From: Emmonsiellopsis sp. PD_33
Lineage: Eukaryota > Ascomycota > Eurotiomycetes > Onygenales > Ajellomycetaceae
Assembly: GCA_032988165.1 (NCBI GenBank)
Contig: JANTQF010000191.1
Span: forward strand, 1 to 64,000
Reading direction: 5' to 3'
Length of the DNA stretch: 64,000 nucleotides
The position numbers and the translations under genes were made by a program. Under the pieces are notes generated by a model. That model ran no database searches. It was not told the origin of the DNA and was given only the letters and a program-made list of their open reading frames with translations. Positions 25,101 through 37,800 of this stretch are shown one piece after another (position 1 is the stretch's first letter; every line of letters starts with the position of its first letter).

Positions 25101-26990
25101 ATAGAAGTTCTCAGGGCAGCTGAGGATCTTTACTATTTGTCTTCTCAAGTTTAATATGATAATTATGCATACTGTGGAATAGTGGGAGCTTCTCAGCAGC
25201 TTTATGATTAAAAATGTTGAGGAATTCATAGTAGTGTAGAGGGAGAACTATTACAGAGTTAGTCTTTAACTTCTTAGAGAGTTATGAGAGAGCTTTCTCT
25301 ATGTTGGCCATACTAGCAGTGAAGATTTCAATGGGAGGTTGAGACTTAAATTTCTGATTGTAGCTTCAAAGGAGGTCATAGGTATTAGTAGAGATCTGAT
25401 GAAGATTAATAGTCTTATAAACATCTTTTTTAGAGATATAAATGCCTCTGGGGAATACAACACATTGATTGCAAGTATTGACAAGGGCTTGATGTTTGGA
25501 TAGCTATAATAGGCCTAATATAAAGTCATATAGAAGATTCTCAATTTTATATATATAAGTATTTTCTTAGAGGAATCTACTAATATCAACATTGAGCTTC
25601 ACCATGTTTTGTATGAAGCTACCTGTATCACCATTAATACTCTCAATCTTTCAGGGGTTGATTGGGATACATGGGAGGTTATAATGATTAATCATGTAAG
25701 AATGAATCATTAAATAGTAATAATAACCACTATCTATTATAGCATTCATATTAAAAGAATAATTAACTATAGTAGGTATAAGGATTACTAAAATAATCAT
25801 TTTCTTCTCAAAGGTCTTCCTATCTAACTTCAGGAGCTTCCACTTGCAATTTCACACAGAAGCTAGTCTTTTCCCAAGTCTGACTTGATGTCTTTAAAGT
25901 TTTCCTTCTCTTTAGACTTGATTTGTATGTTTGCAGATCATATGAGTGGTTTCAGAGGAATATGGGTTTCACAGCAGTTAGCAACTCTATGCCCAGACTT
26001 ATTGCAATTAATGTAGACATCTCAGGCACAGTAGTTAATGACAGCAGCAGTAGTCATATTCAGAACATAAAATGTATTCACACAGATAAATCCTGTAGAT
26101 ATTCAATTTATAGTATTTAGATCTTTCAGCTGGGAGGTCTTGAGGAAGGCCTCCCCAGAGGTGGTAGAGATATCACTATAGATTTAACTCTAAATGGCCT
26201 TAATTTTGAATAGGTTATTCTCTATACTGCAGAGCTTCATACAATATTTAAGATATATTAAGAGTTTAATAGAGGTAATAGTCTGCTATAGAAGTTCAAA
26301 CTTGATGACTTTCTTAAGTAGAATCTTCTTAACAGTGTCATTCTATAGCTAGCTGTTAGTTTCCAGGATCTTCTGATTAAATCTCAGAAGAAAGACAGAA
26401 AGTGGATTAGTTTTCTAGCAAACACTGTGCAGCTAGGTCAGAGCCTTCTAGGCCACTAAAGGGTTAGAGAAAAGGATGTTAAGCTGGTTAAGAATAACAT
26501 CAGGGGTTATAGAAATGAGCTTGATATTAGCCTTCATTTAAGGGTAGAATCAGGTGATAGTAGTGCCAGAAAGTTGGGTGTAAATGTATCAGATCTGGTC
26601 AGTGAGAGATCTAATTGTAAGACCATCTAAAGTGATTTTAGCCTCTACACTGAGGCATCAGGCAGGGTATTCAGAGACTTATTCACCCATGAATTTCTCA
26701 AGGATGGCAAGCCTTTCTTTCAGGCATCTCAGGAAGTTCTCAAAAGAAGTAGTCAGATGAGTAGAAGTTAGAATAGAAGCTAAAGTTAATATAGGTATAT
26801 GATTTTATTCAGTAATAAGATCAATCTTATTCACAAGCTATTGAATAAAGTTTTGAAATTCAGCATCAGAGCCCTGAGGAGAGGTGCTGTCTTCACATAG
26901 AGGGTTCATATTCATAATGGATTTAAAAGATTGTTTAGATTCAGAGAGTTTAGAGGATTCAGAAAGTTTAGAGAATTCAGAAAGTTTGAA
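22190..26990 (-). pseudogene. Gypsy gag-pol polyprotein relic with C-terminal chromodomain
   Basis: Around 26,000 the minus strand gives YINCNKSGHRVANC, a CCHC nucleocapsid knuckle whose first Cys is now Tyr (TGC to TAC). Around 24,390 it gives FLEFINFY, part of the reverse transcriptase-RNase H connection (usually FLGFINFYRRFI). Near 22,300 it gives GFQYLMKWLRY, the aromatic-cage core of a chromodomain (usually GFQYLVKWKGY), followed by a stop where the conserved Trp should be. In chromoviruses this domain reads histone methylation and directs integration into heterochromatin. The whole frame is interrupted by stops. Confidence 0.83.
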
Positions 26991-27215
26991 GGAAAATTTC
27001 ATGAAATATCAATATAGATTATCAGGGCTTTAGGGCCTTTCACTGACATATCATCTGGTAGAGCTGAGCTGAGTAAGTTGTATTTCAGATTTTGAAAGAG
27101 TTTACTATACATATAGGTCATGTTTGGAAGAATCTGCTATACATGTGAATCACATTCAGAGGGTAAATATAATGAGGATCTCTAAGAAGAGATCAAGTGA
27201 GTAATTACAAAATAT

Positions 27216-27466
27216 AATAGGTGTGCTCTAATAAGTGGATTGTGTGAGCTATACACTAGAATCAAGATTATAATCACTAGAGAAAGAAAGGAAAAAGGAA
27301 AAGAAATTATAAGATCATACAATATAAATAGAAGGAAATTACATGAGGTCAGAGCAAATAAATGTTCATATGAAGACCCAGTTAGAGGCATCTGATTGAG
27401 CAGTCAGAGATTGGGCAAAGTTCAGGCAAGCTATGGATATAGGGTATAAGGGCATAGCCCTTCACA
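27216..27466 (-). repeat. 5' LTR of the Gypsy chromovirus
   Basis: A 251-base repeat matching 21901-22151, with transitions as the main differences. Confidence 0.85.
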
Positions 27467-27740
27467 ATATATTTGAGATAATAAACCCCCAGTTAACTGC
27501 ATTGCTTAGTATGTTATTCAATAAAAACACACTAATAAAAATACTAAATGAGTTCTCCTTTTTGATCCTTTCTACTTCTACCTATTCTATTTTATCTCTT
27601 TATACTAATTATTCTTATAATCAGCAGCTATTATTCTTATTTTTATAGACCTTTCTGCCTCTACCTTTTTGCCTGCCTCTATCTTTATACATCTACCTTT
27701 ATATGTCCATCTCTACACATCTATCTCTCCAACTGAAAAA

Positions 27741-28697
27741 ATGGGTTGCTGTGGCTCTAAGCCTGGAACTACTACTAATAGCTAAAAGAAATCTGAAGAG
27801 TACTTAATAAACTCATTCTCACAAAAAAATCATGCATGGCTTGCCAAGCTCTCTGCTGATGAGCTTGCCCTTAATTGAGCAAAAAATGCTGATTAAGTTA
27901 CTGAGAATTATCACCTTCAAAAGCTCTATATTACAGTAGAATATAAGGAGGCAAATGAGGATGTTCACAAGGAACTTAAGGCTACAAAGAGAGCTAAGGT
28001 TAAGAGGAAATGATAAGTAATAACTTATTTAATCTTATACTAGCTCATCATATATTAATTTAATTATTATAGAGTAAGAACTGGCATTATTGTAGTAGTA
28101 CTTGAAGAAAATCAGGCAACTACTCCTAATGAAATGTAAGTTATATAAAACTTTTATTTATTTCCTATAGCTATTTCTAATATTCTGACTATCTAGGATT
28201 ACTATATGGAAATATATAACCCAGTTAAAGGACACCATGCAGGAGGCAAAGTGGTGCCTTGAGGATGAGAAAGAGTTTGAGAGTGATAAAATACCTATAG
28301 ATGAGCAAGTAGAAAAGGCCTATATAAATAGAATAAAGAAGATGGTAGATAGAACTGATTTCAACCAGCTAATCTATACCTAGTGAATGTAGGAATGATT
28401 AAAGATTAAAAAGTGTATGGAAAATAAAATTTGGCTGCTGAAGTATAATACTATTTAAATCTACTATATGTTTAGGCCTGAGCTCTTAATGTTAAAGGCT
28501 ATAGTGGTTAGTGAGAGTGAGAAGCTGCTAGTAGTTCAGAACTGAGCAGTTATAAAGAGGGTAATGAAAGGGGGTAAGATCTTTGAGGCCTACAAATGTG
28601 TGATGGAGGTTCTGAAGGGGGGGGTTACAGTAAAAAAGTTTAATTAGATGAACTGGTAGTCAGATGAGTTTCTAGTGTTTCTTCCTAATAATTAAAT
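27741..28697 (+). pseudogene. Degraded unknown gene with an MGCC amino terminus
   Basis: From the ATG at 27741 the plus strand reads MGCCGSKPGTTTNS, a stop (probable CAA to TAA), then HAWLAKLSADELALN and further Lys-rich sequence to about 28015. After a probable intron with GT/AG-like edges another block reads near 28,205-28,380 (AKWCLEDEKEFESDKIPIDE), then ELLMLKAIVVSESEKLLVVQN and EAYKCVMEVLKGG up to about 28,700. An MGCC start would be a substrate for N-myristoylation and palmitoylation. The composition looks protein-like but I do not recognise the family. It may be a host gene caught in the repeat block or an accessory ORF of the integrase-bearing element to its right. Confidence 0.5.
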
Positions 28698-28969
28698 ATG
28701 TTCAGTGTAGAATTATTACAATCTTTATATCAATTATTAATTTATGAGAGTACTAATTATGCCTTTACTGTGTGGCAGCTTGGTGGCTGCAGCATAGGCA
28801 TAATTAGTATGTAAAATAAAATATATAATGGTTTCCTTGACAATCATTATTTATTTATCATTTATTTTTAATCTTTTTCTAACTATAAGGTTTTTTTTTC
28901 TACTTTCTTTCTTTCTTTTTTTACATCCCTAGCCTCATATATCTCTTTTATCATATCTTCTCCTAGTGA

Positions 28970-30670
28970 ATTTATTTTAAATCTCTACCAAGATCTAATC
29001 TATGATCTCATTGAATAAGGCCTAACCCAATGAAATATTCTTTAATACCTAAAGGATGAAAAATACCTCACTATTAGTTGTACTACTCTAACTGAGTCAT
29101 TAAAACACTGAAACATTTCCAAGTATCAAAAACTAGAGGATAATAATGGAGTATAAAGCATCATTCAGAACTTATTCTTTAGGGGTTTACAGGATGATGA
29201 AATGTTGTGAATCCTTAGTGACAAAGAATATAAACTCAGTTAATATGAATTATATTGAATTTAAAAATGCATTGGGCTTCCACAGTGACAGAATGACTAT
29301 GATACAAAGGAAATACAGCAAGAACTAGTAGAGACTGTTCAGAAAGAGCTTGATGATGATTTTATTCAAGTATTTAGATGTGAATATCTTTACATACATT
29401 TTTGACAGAAGGGCTATGCTATCTCTTGGTAAGAAACCTCAAATAAAGTGATATGATAATTGTAATAAAAATTAACATGAGAATTTAACTGTAGGAATCA
29501 TCTATTCAACACAGTTTATCAGCTTGATTCTGATGGGATTAACTACTGACTTAATAACCTTCAACATCATTATGAAATATATATTATTCTGGGTTTAAAT
29601 TATCTGTAGTCTGTTGATGAGTATTGCAAGCTTGATTACTAAGAAATTGAGATTTATACAGCCATCAATGCATATTCTCAATATATTATTTGGATATATA
29701 TTGGGATTAGCTGCTGAATTACTGTCTCTATTCTCTAATAATATCTTGATACTCTTGAGACAAACCAGGTTTTCCCATAAGTTATTTGCTTGGATTGGGA
29801 TATTAAAACTCCCATGATGGCTGCAGCCCAGTTTAAACTGTACCAGCAAATTAACCCTGATATATCATTTAATTAATGCTATTAATATAGAACTAGCACT
29901 GCCAACTAATATATTGAGACTTGGTGAAGCTAGCTTGCAAAGAAATTTATGAATTCTTAGAGAGTAAGTTAATCATTATATCTATTATATCATCTTAATA
30001 TCAAGACTAATATTTAATTCTTTCATCTTCTAGTTTTATTTTTAAAGACTCAGCCACTAAAATCACTACCAGCAAGATATACTTTCTGATTGCATTACCT
30101 TTCTTGCAGTCTATATGCTAATTATGTGAGATGAGGTTCTAAAATATGTTAGTATTTGAAATGACCATTACATTCATCCAAAATGCTGATGATCATATAG
30201 TATTTATGGATATCTCTAGATGCTTTATAATCATTCAAAAAATGCTGAATAGTATGATTTAACACCTAATCTAAGGGTTCTAAAAGACTTATAGGATCAG
30301 TATTCTGGGTGGGATAAGTAGAGTACTTCTTTATACTGTGTTTTAGAGAGAGTTATACTAATATATAGTAGATATTAATGAGTATCTTCCTGCTGAGACA
30401 AAAAAATGGTGTAGGGATTATATTTATGAGAAGAGATACCTAATAGGAAGGATAATTATAGCTAATGCTCTACCAGATGGTCATCAAGTGCATACTATCA
30501 TATATATGAACCTTTATGTGGCCATTTAATAGCATATTAATTCTGAACTTATATCAATTCTGAGGAAATCTTCTAAATCAACTGGTGCATGGGACTGGCA
30601 ACCAGATCTGGAGAATATAGACTTTACTGCTATTCTAGAGATGACACTATCTTCTGAGGTAGAGGAATAA
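28970..30670 (+). pseudogene. rve-type integrase/transposase relic (fungal integrase-core family)
   Basis: Plus-strand reading from about 29,590 gives SVDEYCKL, then EIEIYTAINAYSQYI, WIYIGIS, QYLDTLE-like sequence, CLDWDIKTPMMAAAQF and YRTSTANQYIE. These align with the fungal integrase-core (rve fold) family, where the usual motifs are SVDGHxKL, AIDAYSRYI, RSDRGSET and TSTxNQRIE. The candidate catalytic residues are the Asp in SVDE, the Asp in CLDWD and the Glu in QYIE. A further C-terminal block (GAWDWQPDLENIDF) ends at a TAA near 30670. Many Trp, Gln and Arg positions are stops. This family resembles IS3-like eukaryotic DNA transposons (IS3EU); termini were not found, so the mobile-element assignment is inferred. 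Confidence 0.65.
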
Positions 30671-30714
30671 ATAATGTGGTTTTCTATTATATATTCTACC
30701 ACTATGATAGTTTA

Positions 30715-31320
30715 CTAAATTCAATTCCTTTTATGAAGCTCCACATGGGTGGATAAAGGTAGTTTGCAGACCCTTTCTCATCTTTTTAATTTAATTCCTT
30801 TCATGAAGCTCTAAGTCCCTGCCTGTCTTTTTGATTTGATTCCTTTTGTGAAGCTTCAAGTCCCTGCCTGTCTTTTTGATTCAATTTCTTTCATAAAGCT
30901 TCAAGTCCCCATCCATCTTTTTGATTTGATTCCTTTCACAAAGCTCTAAGTCCCTGCCTGTCTTTTTGATTCAATTCCTTTTGCAAAGCTTCAAGTCCCC
31001 ACCTGTCTTTTTGATTCAATTTCTTTCACAAAGCTCCCTATATTCATCAATTTGATTCATTTTATGAATTTTTGATTTGATTCCTTTCATGAAGCTTCAA
31101 GTCCTCACCTGTCTTTTTGATTCAATTTCTTTCACAAAGCTCTCTATATTTATTGATTCAATTCCTTTCATGAAGCTCTCTATGTTCATTGATTCAATTT
31201 CTTTTATGAAGCTCCCTATATTCATCAATTTGATTTCTTTCATGAAGTAAAGCTCTCTATCTTTATTGATTTAATTCCTTTCACAAAGCTCTCTATATTC
31301 ATTAATTCAATTACTTTTAA
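30715..31320. repeat. Minisatellite: 45-base units passing into units of about 36 bases
   Basis: Repeated copies of a unit built on TTTGATTCAATTCCTTTC and AAGCTTCAAGTCCCTGCCTG. The left half has about six 45-base units (roughly 30,780-31,050). The right half has shorter units in which the second part is replaced by CTCTATATTCATT. Copies differ mainly by C/T changes. The period mixes multiples and non-multiples of three and stops are frequent, so it is not coding here. Confidence 0.8.
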
Positions 31321-33695
31321 TTATAAATATCTAGCTCTTCTCTACTTCTCTATCTTTTTTTTACTTTCATTAAATATCTTCTCTCCTATCAAAGTTCTTC
31401 AACATTCTTCTTCCTATAACATACTAATTATAATCACTTTAAAATCCCCTTATCATTTTCCTTCTTCCTGGAAAAGAAAATCCTCCCTCCTCTAATATCC
31501 TTTATAAGATATTACCTTCCATATGAAAGATGTAAGTATAAACCCTTAACACTATAATAAAGAAGTAGTAAGACTGATATGATATATAGGTCAGTCAATC
31601 ACAACTATGAAATACTCTTTATTGCTAGCTAGGAGCTAACATGCTTCTACTATATCCCCCCCTCTGATGCCTAGGCACTACTAGCTTAGCATAGAAGAAC
31701 TATAATATACATATAAAATATCATTAATTCTACTCACTTCATTCATCCTCAAATCTTATAAATGAATGTAATATTAATTTAATCCTATGAATAATAATAT
31801 AATGAATGATCAATGCAGTGCCTCTATAATCCCTACTAATTAAGCTACTAGTGTTAATCATTTTCCTTCTATATTTGAGTTCCTAGCTATTTTAGGGGCT
31901 TCTACCTTCTGTATCCTCTATTAGTAGCTAGTCTGGATCTACACCCAACAACCCCATCATTATTAATTGAGTGGAGGGTTAGATGATCTCCTCCCTCAGA
32001 AGATAATTTTAAAGGCTTTAAAATCTGAATGAACCTTACTTTGTCTCTTTTGATTGATTTTATCAGCTTTTTTTTAGGCACTTAATTTCAAGTAGTAGAG
32101 CTGACTCTCTATCTGGGCTTTTTACTGTCTCTTTTCCTTCTACTTTATATGTATGGCTGGGTTGATTTTACATGCTAGTTTTGATTTTTTAGATGTGAAT
32201 CTAGCTCCTAATCTTTATTTTTTTCTTTTCCTTTTATTTTTGCTTCATACAGGTGTGGCTGCATTATTATTTCAGGCTGCATAGTTAAAAATACAATAAG
32301 TTTCTTATGGGAAAAAGCTAATAAAATCCATTGATTATTTACTTTATATGTATGATATCTATTGTATATATGTAGCTGATCAGCAGTGGGTTAGCTGTGA
32401 TGATATCATGATGGAGATTATAAAGCTACTGTAAGAAGAGAGGACAGAAAATATATATATAAGTTATAAATATTTCTATTTTAGTTTGATATCTCATAAC
32501 ATCACATTAATATATTAAATCACTGTAAAGAAAAGATAAAACTATATATTTATTCTCTATCTATTAGATCTATAATTTTGATATAGATTTTTCATCTGTA
32601 ATAAACCATCATTGGCAATTCTTTATAGAGTATTCTAATAGTAGCTAAATATCATGATACTGTTTATCCTATATTATAAGAAGTATCAGAATCAAATTGT
32701 TGGCCTGTAGCTTAATTGGAATATAGATATCATACTCTGTAATTTGAATCATAATAATAGTATTTAACTTATTTTTTTTTCCACTCTGCCTTTAGGAGTA
32801 GAGTTTAGGGCTACTTACATAATTATTTATCTTAGCAATTTTTTTAGCAATTTTTATACTGTGAACATTTCATAACATTTTAATTCATGAATTCCATCCA
32901 TTCCAATTATCTTCTATCATGCCCTGAATGAGATTCTATCTCAACATTTCTAAATTTCTTCATAAGAAATGATGTGATACTACTACTACCTACTCATACT
33001 GTAATGAAGTTAATTCAAAGCTCTCTTCTACTTCTTAAAATCCCACTTCTTAACTTTCTATCTTAATGAAGAAATTCAATTTAATAATTATTATTAATGA
33101 TAGTCCTTCAGCTCTGAAGTCTTTACTACTAGCTCTTCTTGATTGAAACCTAGCAAATCATACTTAATAATAAGTCATTTAAAAAATATGAAGGGAAGAT
33201 GATCATCATCCTCATACTAGATTATTAACCCACAGTGTGTGACTAAAACTCACTATACTGAAAACTGAAAAAATATTAGTACCTAATATTAGATTAAAAC
33301 CACATTACCACATAAATTACTTCTTCACCTATGAAAGTGTGAATTTCTAAATTTGACTCTGAAGACCTATACTGCCTGATCATTACTAGGTAAAGCTTAT
33401 ATTTTTCCTTTTATTATTAATATATTACTAACTACTGGCACACTAACTATACAGATAAAATCCAGACTTCAATTAGTTCTCAGAGTTCATTTTTAATAAT
33501 GGCTGAGTTTATAATAGTTGTTACATACTATTTAAACTACTGATAATGAGGTTAGAAACTTGAACATCTCTTCCCTGTGGACACATTTATTACAAGTAAT
33601 ATCTTAGTCAAAAATGGAGTAACAAAATTAACCTTCAGTGTATAGAAATTAAGTACTGACAAGCTTTTTGAGCAGTTTAAATCCAAAATAAATAC
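31321..33695. other. AT-rich DNA without recognisable gene
   Basis: No domain could be read in either strand. A C-rich run near 31,660 (ATATCCCCCCCTC) resembles the reverse complement of an LTR-element polypurine tract, similar to the one inside the Gypsy 3' LTR, so a further LTR remnant may start here. No second LTR copy was found in the window. Confidence 0.35.
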
Positions 33696-33699
33696 TCAT

Positions 33700-34215
33700 T
33701 TAACAACCACTGATATCCATATCTGTCTTGTTATGTTCAATGACTCTAAGGGTGAGTCTGAGAAGATGTGTACTCTGAGCCCTATAAAAAAGAAATTGAA
33801 ATTAAAAAAACAGTCAATTAAAAAGAAATAATCTATTTCACTATCTTTCAAAAAGAAATGATCTATTTCATTATTTATCAAAAAGAAATAATCTACCTCA
33901 TCCTCTTTTAACATTTCATCTTTTTTTAAGTGATTCTGAGAAGACTCCTCTGATCTTAGTGAGTTTGACTGGCAAGTATATACATAAAGATATATAATAA
34001 AGATGGAATCTACTGATGAACTAAACATTAAGGTTGAGGAGATGACTGAAGCCAATGCAAATAAGGAGGAGGATGAGGATGCTAAGAGGAAATAAAATAC
34101 TAATAAAGAGGAAGAAAGGAAGGAGAAGAAGAAGAAGGAAAAAAAGGAGAAGAAAAAGGAAAAAAAGAAGAATGAAAAGAAAGAGACCCCTCTAGATGAT
34201 CCTGCAGAGTAAATA
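33700..34215 (+). pseudogene. Degraded lysine/glutamate-rich ORF with three 30-base internal repeats
   Basis: The plus strand reads a basic stretch (SPIKKKLKLKK), then three near-copies of a 30-base unit (about 33,820-33,910; peptide KKK, stop, SISLSF or similar). It then reads MESTDELNIKVEEMTEANAN, a Lys/Glu-rich tract and a final ETPLDDPAE before TAA near 34213. Stops inside the repeats are TGA/TAA, compatible with former CGA. The charged tail recalls the C-terminus of the second ORF inside the hAT element but I cannot align them. Function unknown. Confidence 0.4.
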
Positions 34216-34479
34216 TGAGGTTAGAAAAATAGAAAATGATTTTATTCATACTATATGTATGTTTTTCTCTTTCATTCTTATTATTTTATGATGCTAGCAG
34301 CTAGACTTATTCTTACTAGTTATAGCTCTCTCTTTCTGTATTTAATATCTCTTTATCTTTAGCTTTTCTATATATTACTTATCTACAGCTGATTCAACAC
34401 TACTTAAACTATCTTCTTTATTTTTAATTGATAATTCTATTTCTCTTAATTACTATCTTTAATAAAATTCTCTTCAATT

Positions 34480-34835
34480 TACCTGAATCTGCTTCCTACA
34501 TATATTCCTACTGATTCCCTAAATCTGCTCTCTATGTATATTCCTACTGATTCACCTGAATTTACTCTCTGTGTATATCCCTACTAATTCCCCTAAATCT
34601 ACTCTTTGTGTATATTCCTACTGATTCTTCTGAATCTACTCTCTATATATATCCCTACTGATTCTTCTGAATCTACTCCCTATATATATTTCTACTGATT
34701 CCTCTAAATCTACTTTCTGTGTATATTCCTACTGATTCCCCTGAATCCACTCTCTATGTATATCCCTACTGATTCTTCTGAATCTACTCCTCATGTATAT
34801 TTCTACTGATTTGCCTGATTCTGCTCCCTGCACTC
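34480..34835. repeat. 37-base minisatellite
   Basis: About nine to ten tandem copies of a 37-base unit of the form CTGATTCCCCTGAATCTACT plus CTCTATGTATATTCCTA. Copies vary almost only by transitions. The 37-base period shifts frame each copy, so it is not a peptide repeat. Confidence 0.82.
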
Positions 34836-37800
34836 AAGCCCTAATTCACCTAAGGTTGATGATGGTGAGAATACTACTTGAATAGAAAATCTTAGTTACT
34901 ACTAGAATTTCACTAAGGTTAGAGAAGGGCCTGAGTAATAGTATTATTATGAAGTATGTATTAAGAAGATGAATCAACTCTGTGAAATCAGTACATTAAT
35001 TGAATTCTATATTATAGTATCTTTATAATTATTAATGTTAATAATCTTTGCCTCTACAGTTCTAACAACTTCTATATTCTCTAATATTATTTTATCTATT
35101 AGGTTATTAAGCCCCTTTTACTTTCTCTATTTGAATTTCTTCTTTTATTTTGGATATCCTATCCCTCCCACAGCATGATGTATATATCCTCCTATTTTAA
35201 AGACTTATATACTTTTCTTCTTAAAACTTATCTTTACCTCATAAAGGTTTTATATACTTTTCTTCTCACTGGAGGTGCTATGCACTCTTCTTTTGAGCTG
35301 CCTGCTCTCTGTGAGAGGAAAGTGTACAGTAAACTAAATGATAGATTAAGATAGTTCCTTGTAACTTCAGTTTTGATGGTATTATCATCTCTAACTGTTT
35401 GCTCTATATTGACAGTATTTTCCTCTACTATAGTGTCAGATGTGTACTCACTATTTCTTGATTTTATTCTTTAATTTTAAAAAGATACTAGGAATATCCT
35501 TCATACTAAGGCTGAATATTCTAAATCATCAAGAACTGAGCTATAGTAACATCATTATACTTAAAGTGATAGGAATATCTAAGCTATAGCAACATTATCA
35601 TGCTTGAAGATAATGAGAATATCTTACATACTAGGAGTTCTGAATATTTAGAGTTACTGAGGACTAGGCTATAGCAATGTTGCCATATGGAGATTCAGCT
35701 TAAATTTCTAAGTTTAGAGTAACACTTTAATCCTTCAACTGTTCAGCTTCAATGGCCATTGTGCTCTATATGTGTAGATAGATATGTCAGATATATCACT
35801 TTACTCACATTAAAACTAAGATATACTACTTAATGAGAATTTAATGAGTAAATACATCTTTTCTTTCTCCCTCCTACACTCTATCATTTTATTATACTAG
35901 GGATATCTAGTGTTTCTGCTGATAGCAACTCAGTAGATATCAACCAGGCTCAAATAAATAGAAAAGAGACTCTAAATGAGTAAGGAGGTGATCAGCAATC
36001 AGATGAGCTACTAAAGCTTAATGTAGTCTTATTTACTATTAATAATAAAGATGATTATGGGTTTCTCCCTGGCTATTTAGAGGTGAATGAGATTCTTGAG
36101 AGGGTGAAGAACTTATCTCTTATAACCTACTGTGTAAGACTTAACAGTGGGGATATTTTGAATGTGAGAAACTATTTTATTCTATTTATTTAATCTCCTT
36201 TCTTTACTCACACTATTCTCATAGCTCTTAGCTACTATTATATATATATCATTCAGAACAGACAAGATACATTATTAGAGTTTAATAATATCATAACTTG
36301 CAAATTTACCTAGTAAGATATAGGTCATTGAACTCACTGCTGAACCATTCAATCTCAACTAGACAGTAGCCCTTATAAGAATGAGTCTTAACAAAAATCC
36401 TACTAAATAAGAATAGCTACTACATCATACTACTCACTTCAAAATGATAGTTTGTCTGATGACACTCTTAATGATATGTTAATTCTAATGAGATAATTTA
36501 GTTGATTGATTACTACTACTATATTCTAAAGCTCAGATGAATTAGAAACTTGCTTGTCCTGACATTTAGTCATCAAATTGAGTAAGGTTATTAAGAAGTA
36601 TGACTGGACAGTTGAAGGATACTAGATATTTCTAATTATATTAATTATTATATTAATTTTACTGTAGATAAGTTAGGTATTAATTTATAATTCTTACTCA
36701 GTTAACCCATAGTATATCTAATGATAAACCTCAAATAATTTATAGGTTTACTTTTCTGAGTCCTTCAAGTTAAAGATATTTTCTGGAATCCTGGATCCTC
36801 TTAATTGGAATATCTGCTGAAATGCTTGAAGTTGAAGACATTTCCATTTTAGTTAATTATAATTAGAGGATATAAGGATATTGCCAATGATCTCATCAAG
36901 CCCCTCAACACTATAAAATATAGTGAGTTGAAGATACTATTAATAGTTAGAAATACCTTACTCTCTCTCAGTAGTGTGATGAATATATCCTCCTATTTTA
37001 AGGACTTATATGCTTTTCTTCTCAGAACTTACCTTTACCTCTTAGAGATTCTATATGCTTTCCTTCTCACTGAGGACTCTGTATGCTTCTCTTTTGAAGT
37101 GCCTGGATCATTAAGGGGGGAGAAAGTAGATAGTAGGAGAGGAAGATAGTATGTATAGTATTAATAAGAATGTCTGAATACAGTCACTATATAATACTTC
37201 TAAATTTAGAAGGAGAAAGGATAGTTGATATCAGCTAGATACTTCAGTGTAGCTTGACTAACTTCCTACTATCTTATTAGCTCTTCTTGTCCTTATAAAA
37301 GGACTATTCCTTTAGTTTTTTTATCAGGTCAAATAGAGACCTGAAGACTGGCATTTTAAATATTAAATACTGGAAGTGTGGAATTCCTGGCAAAAGTAAG
37401 ACCATTTTATGAATACTATACTGATTATATTATCTATAAATAATTTTTCAGTGAATAAGTAAATTCTCTATAGCATATAGAACCTACTGAATGATTTTAA
37501 CTTAGAATCACCTATCTCTTTTCTATCTTAATGTCTATCCATTTGAAACTATATGTCTGTTAATTCTAAATGAGGAGGGTTATCATCACTTTCTAGATAG
37601 AAACTAGACATACTTGTTGGCATCTCACCTTCATTACTAATCTTTTTAAAATTAGTTTATCATAGTGATGAGTCATTGCAATCTACTGTAATTAAAAGTG
37701 AGGTACTAGAGGAATTACTCAGTAATACTAAAGAGTATAATTAATAAATATATGGTCAGAGTAATAGTGATTTCATCAGCCTTTATCTGGAGGATTTCAT

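Larger units (their letters stand above)
21901..27466 (-). mobile_element. Ty3/Gypsy chromovirus LTR retrotransposon, mutated
   Basis: Two 251-base direct repeats (21901-22151 and 27216-27466) bound a 5.57 kb element on the minus strand, both ending CCCTTCACA. Flanks share ATAT, a probable short target duplication, though AT-rich context makes the exact LTR edge uncertain. Domains in minus order are gag with a zinc knuckle (about 26,000), reverse transcriptase/RNase H (about 24,000-25,100), integrase and a C-terminal chromodomain (about 22,260-22,400). A C-rich run just inside the left LTR (CCCCCC on plus) is the polypurine tract. Stops throughout make it inactive. Confidence 0.9.

Noticed and set aside
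31600..31700. Possible additional LTR next to a C-rich tract
   Set aside because: No second copy of the putative LTR was found, so no element could be supported.
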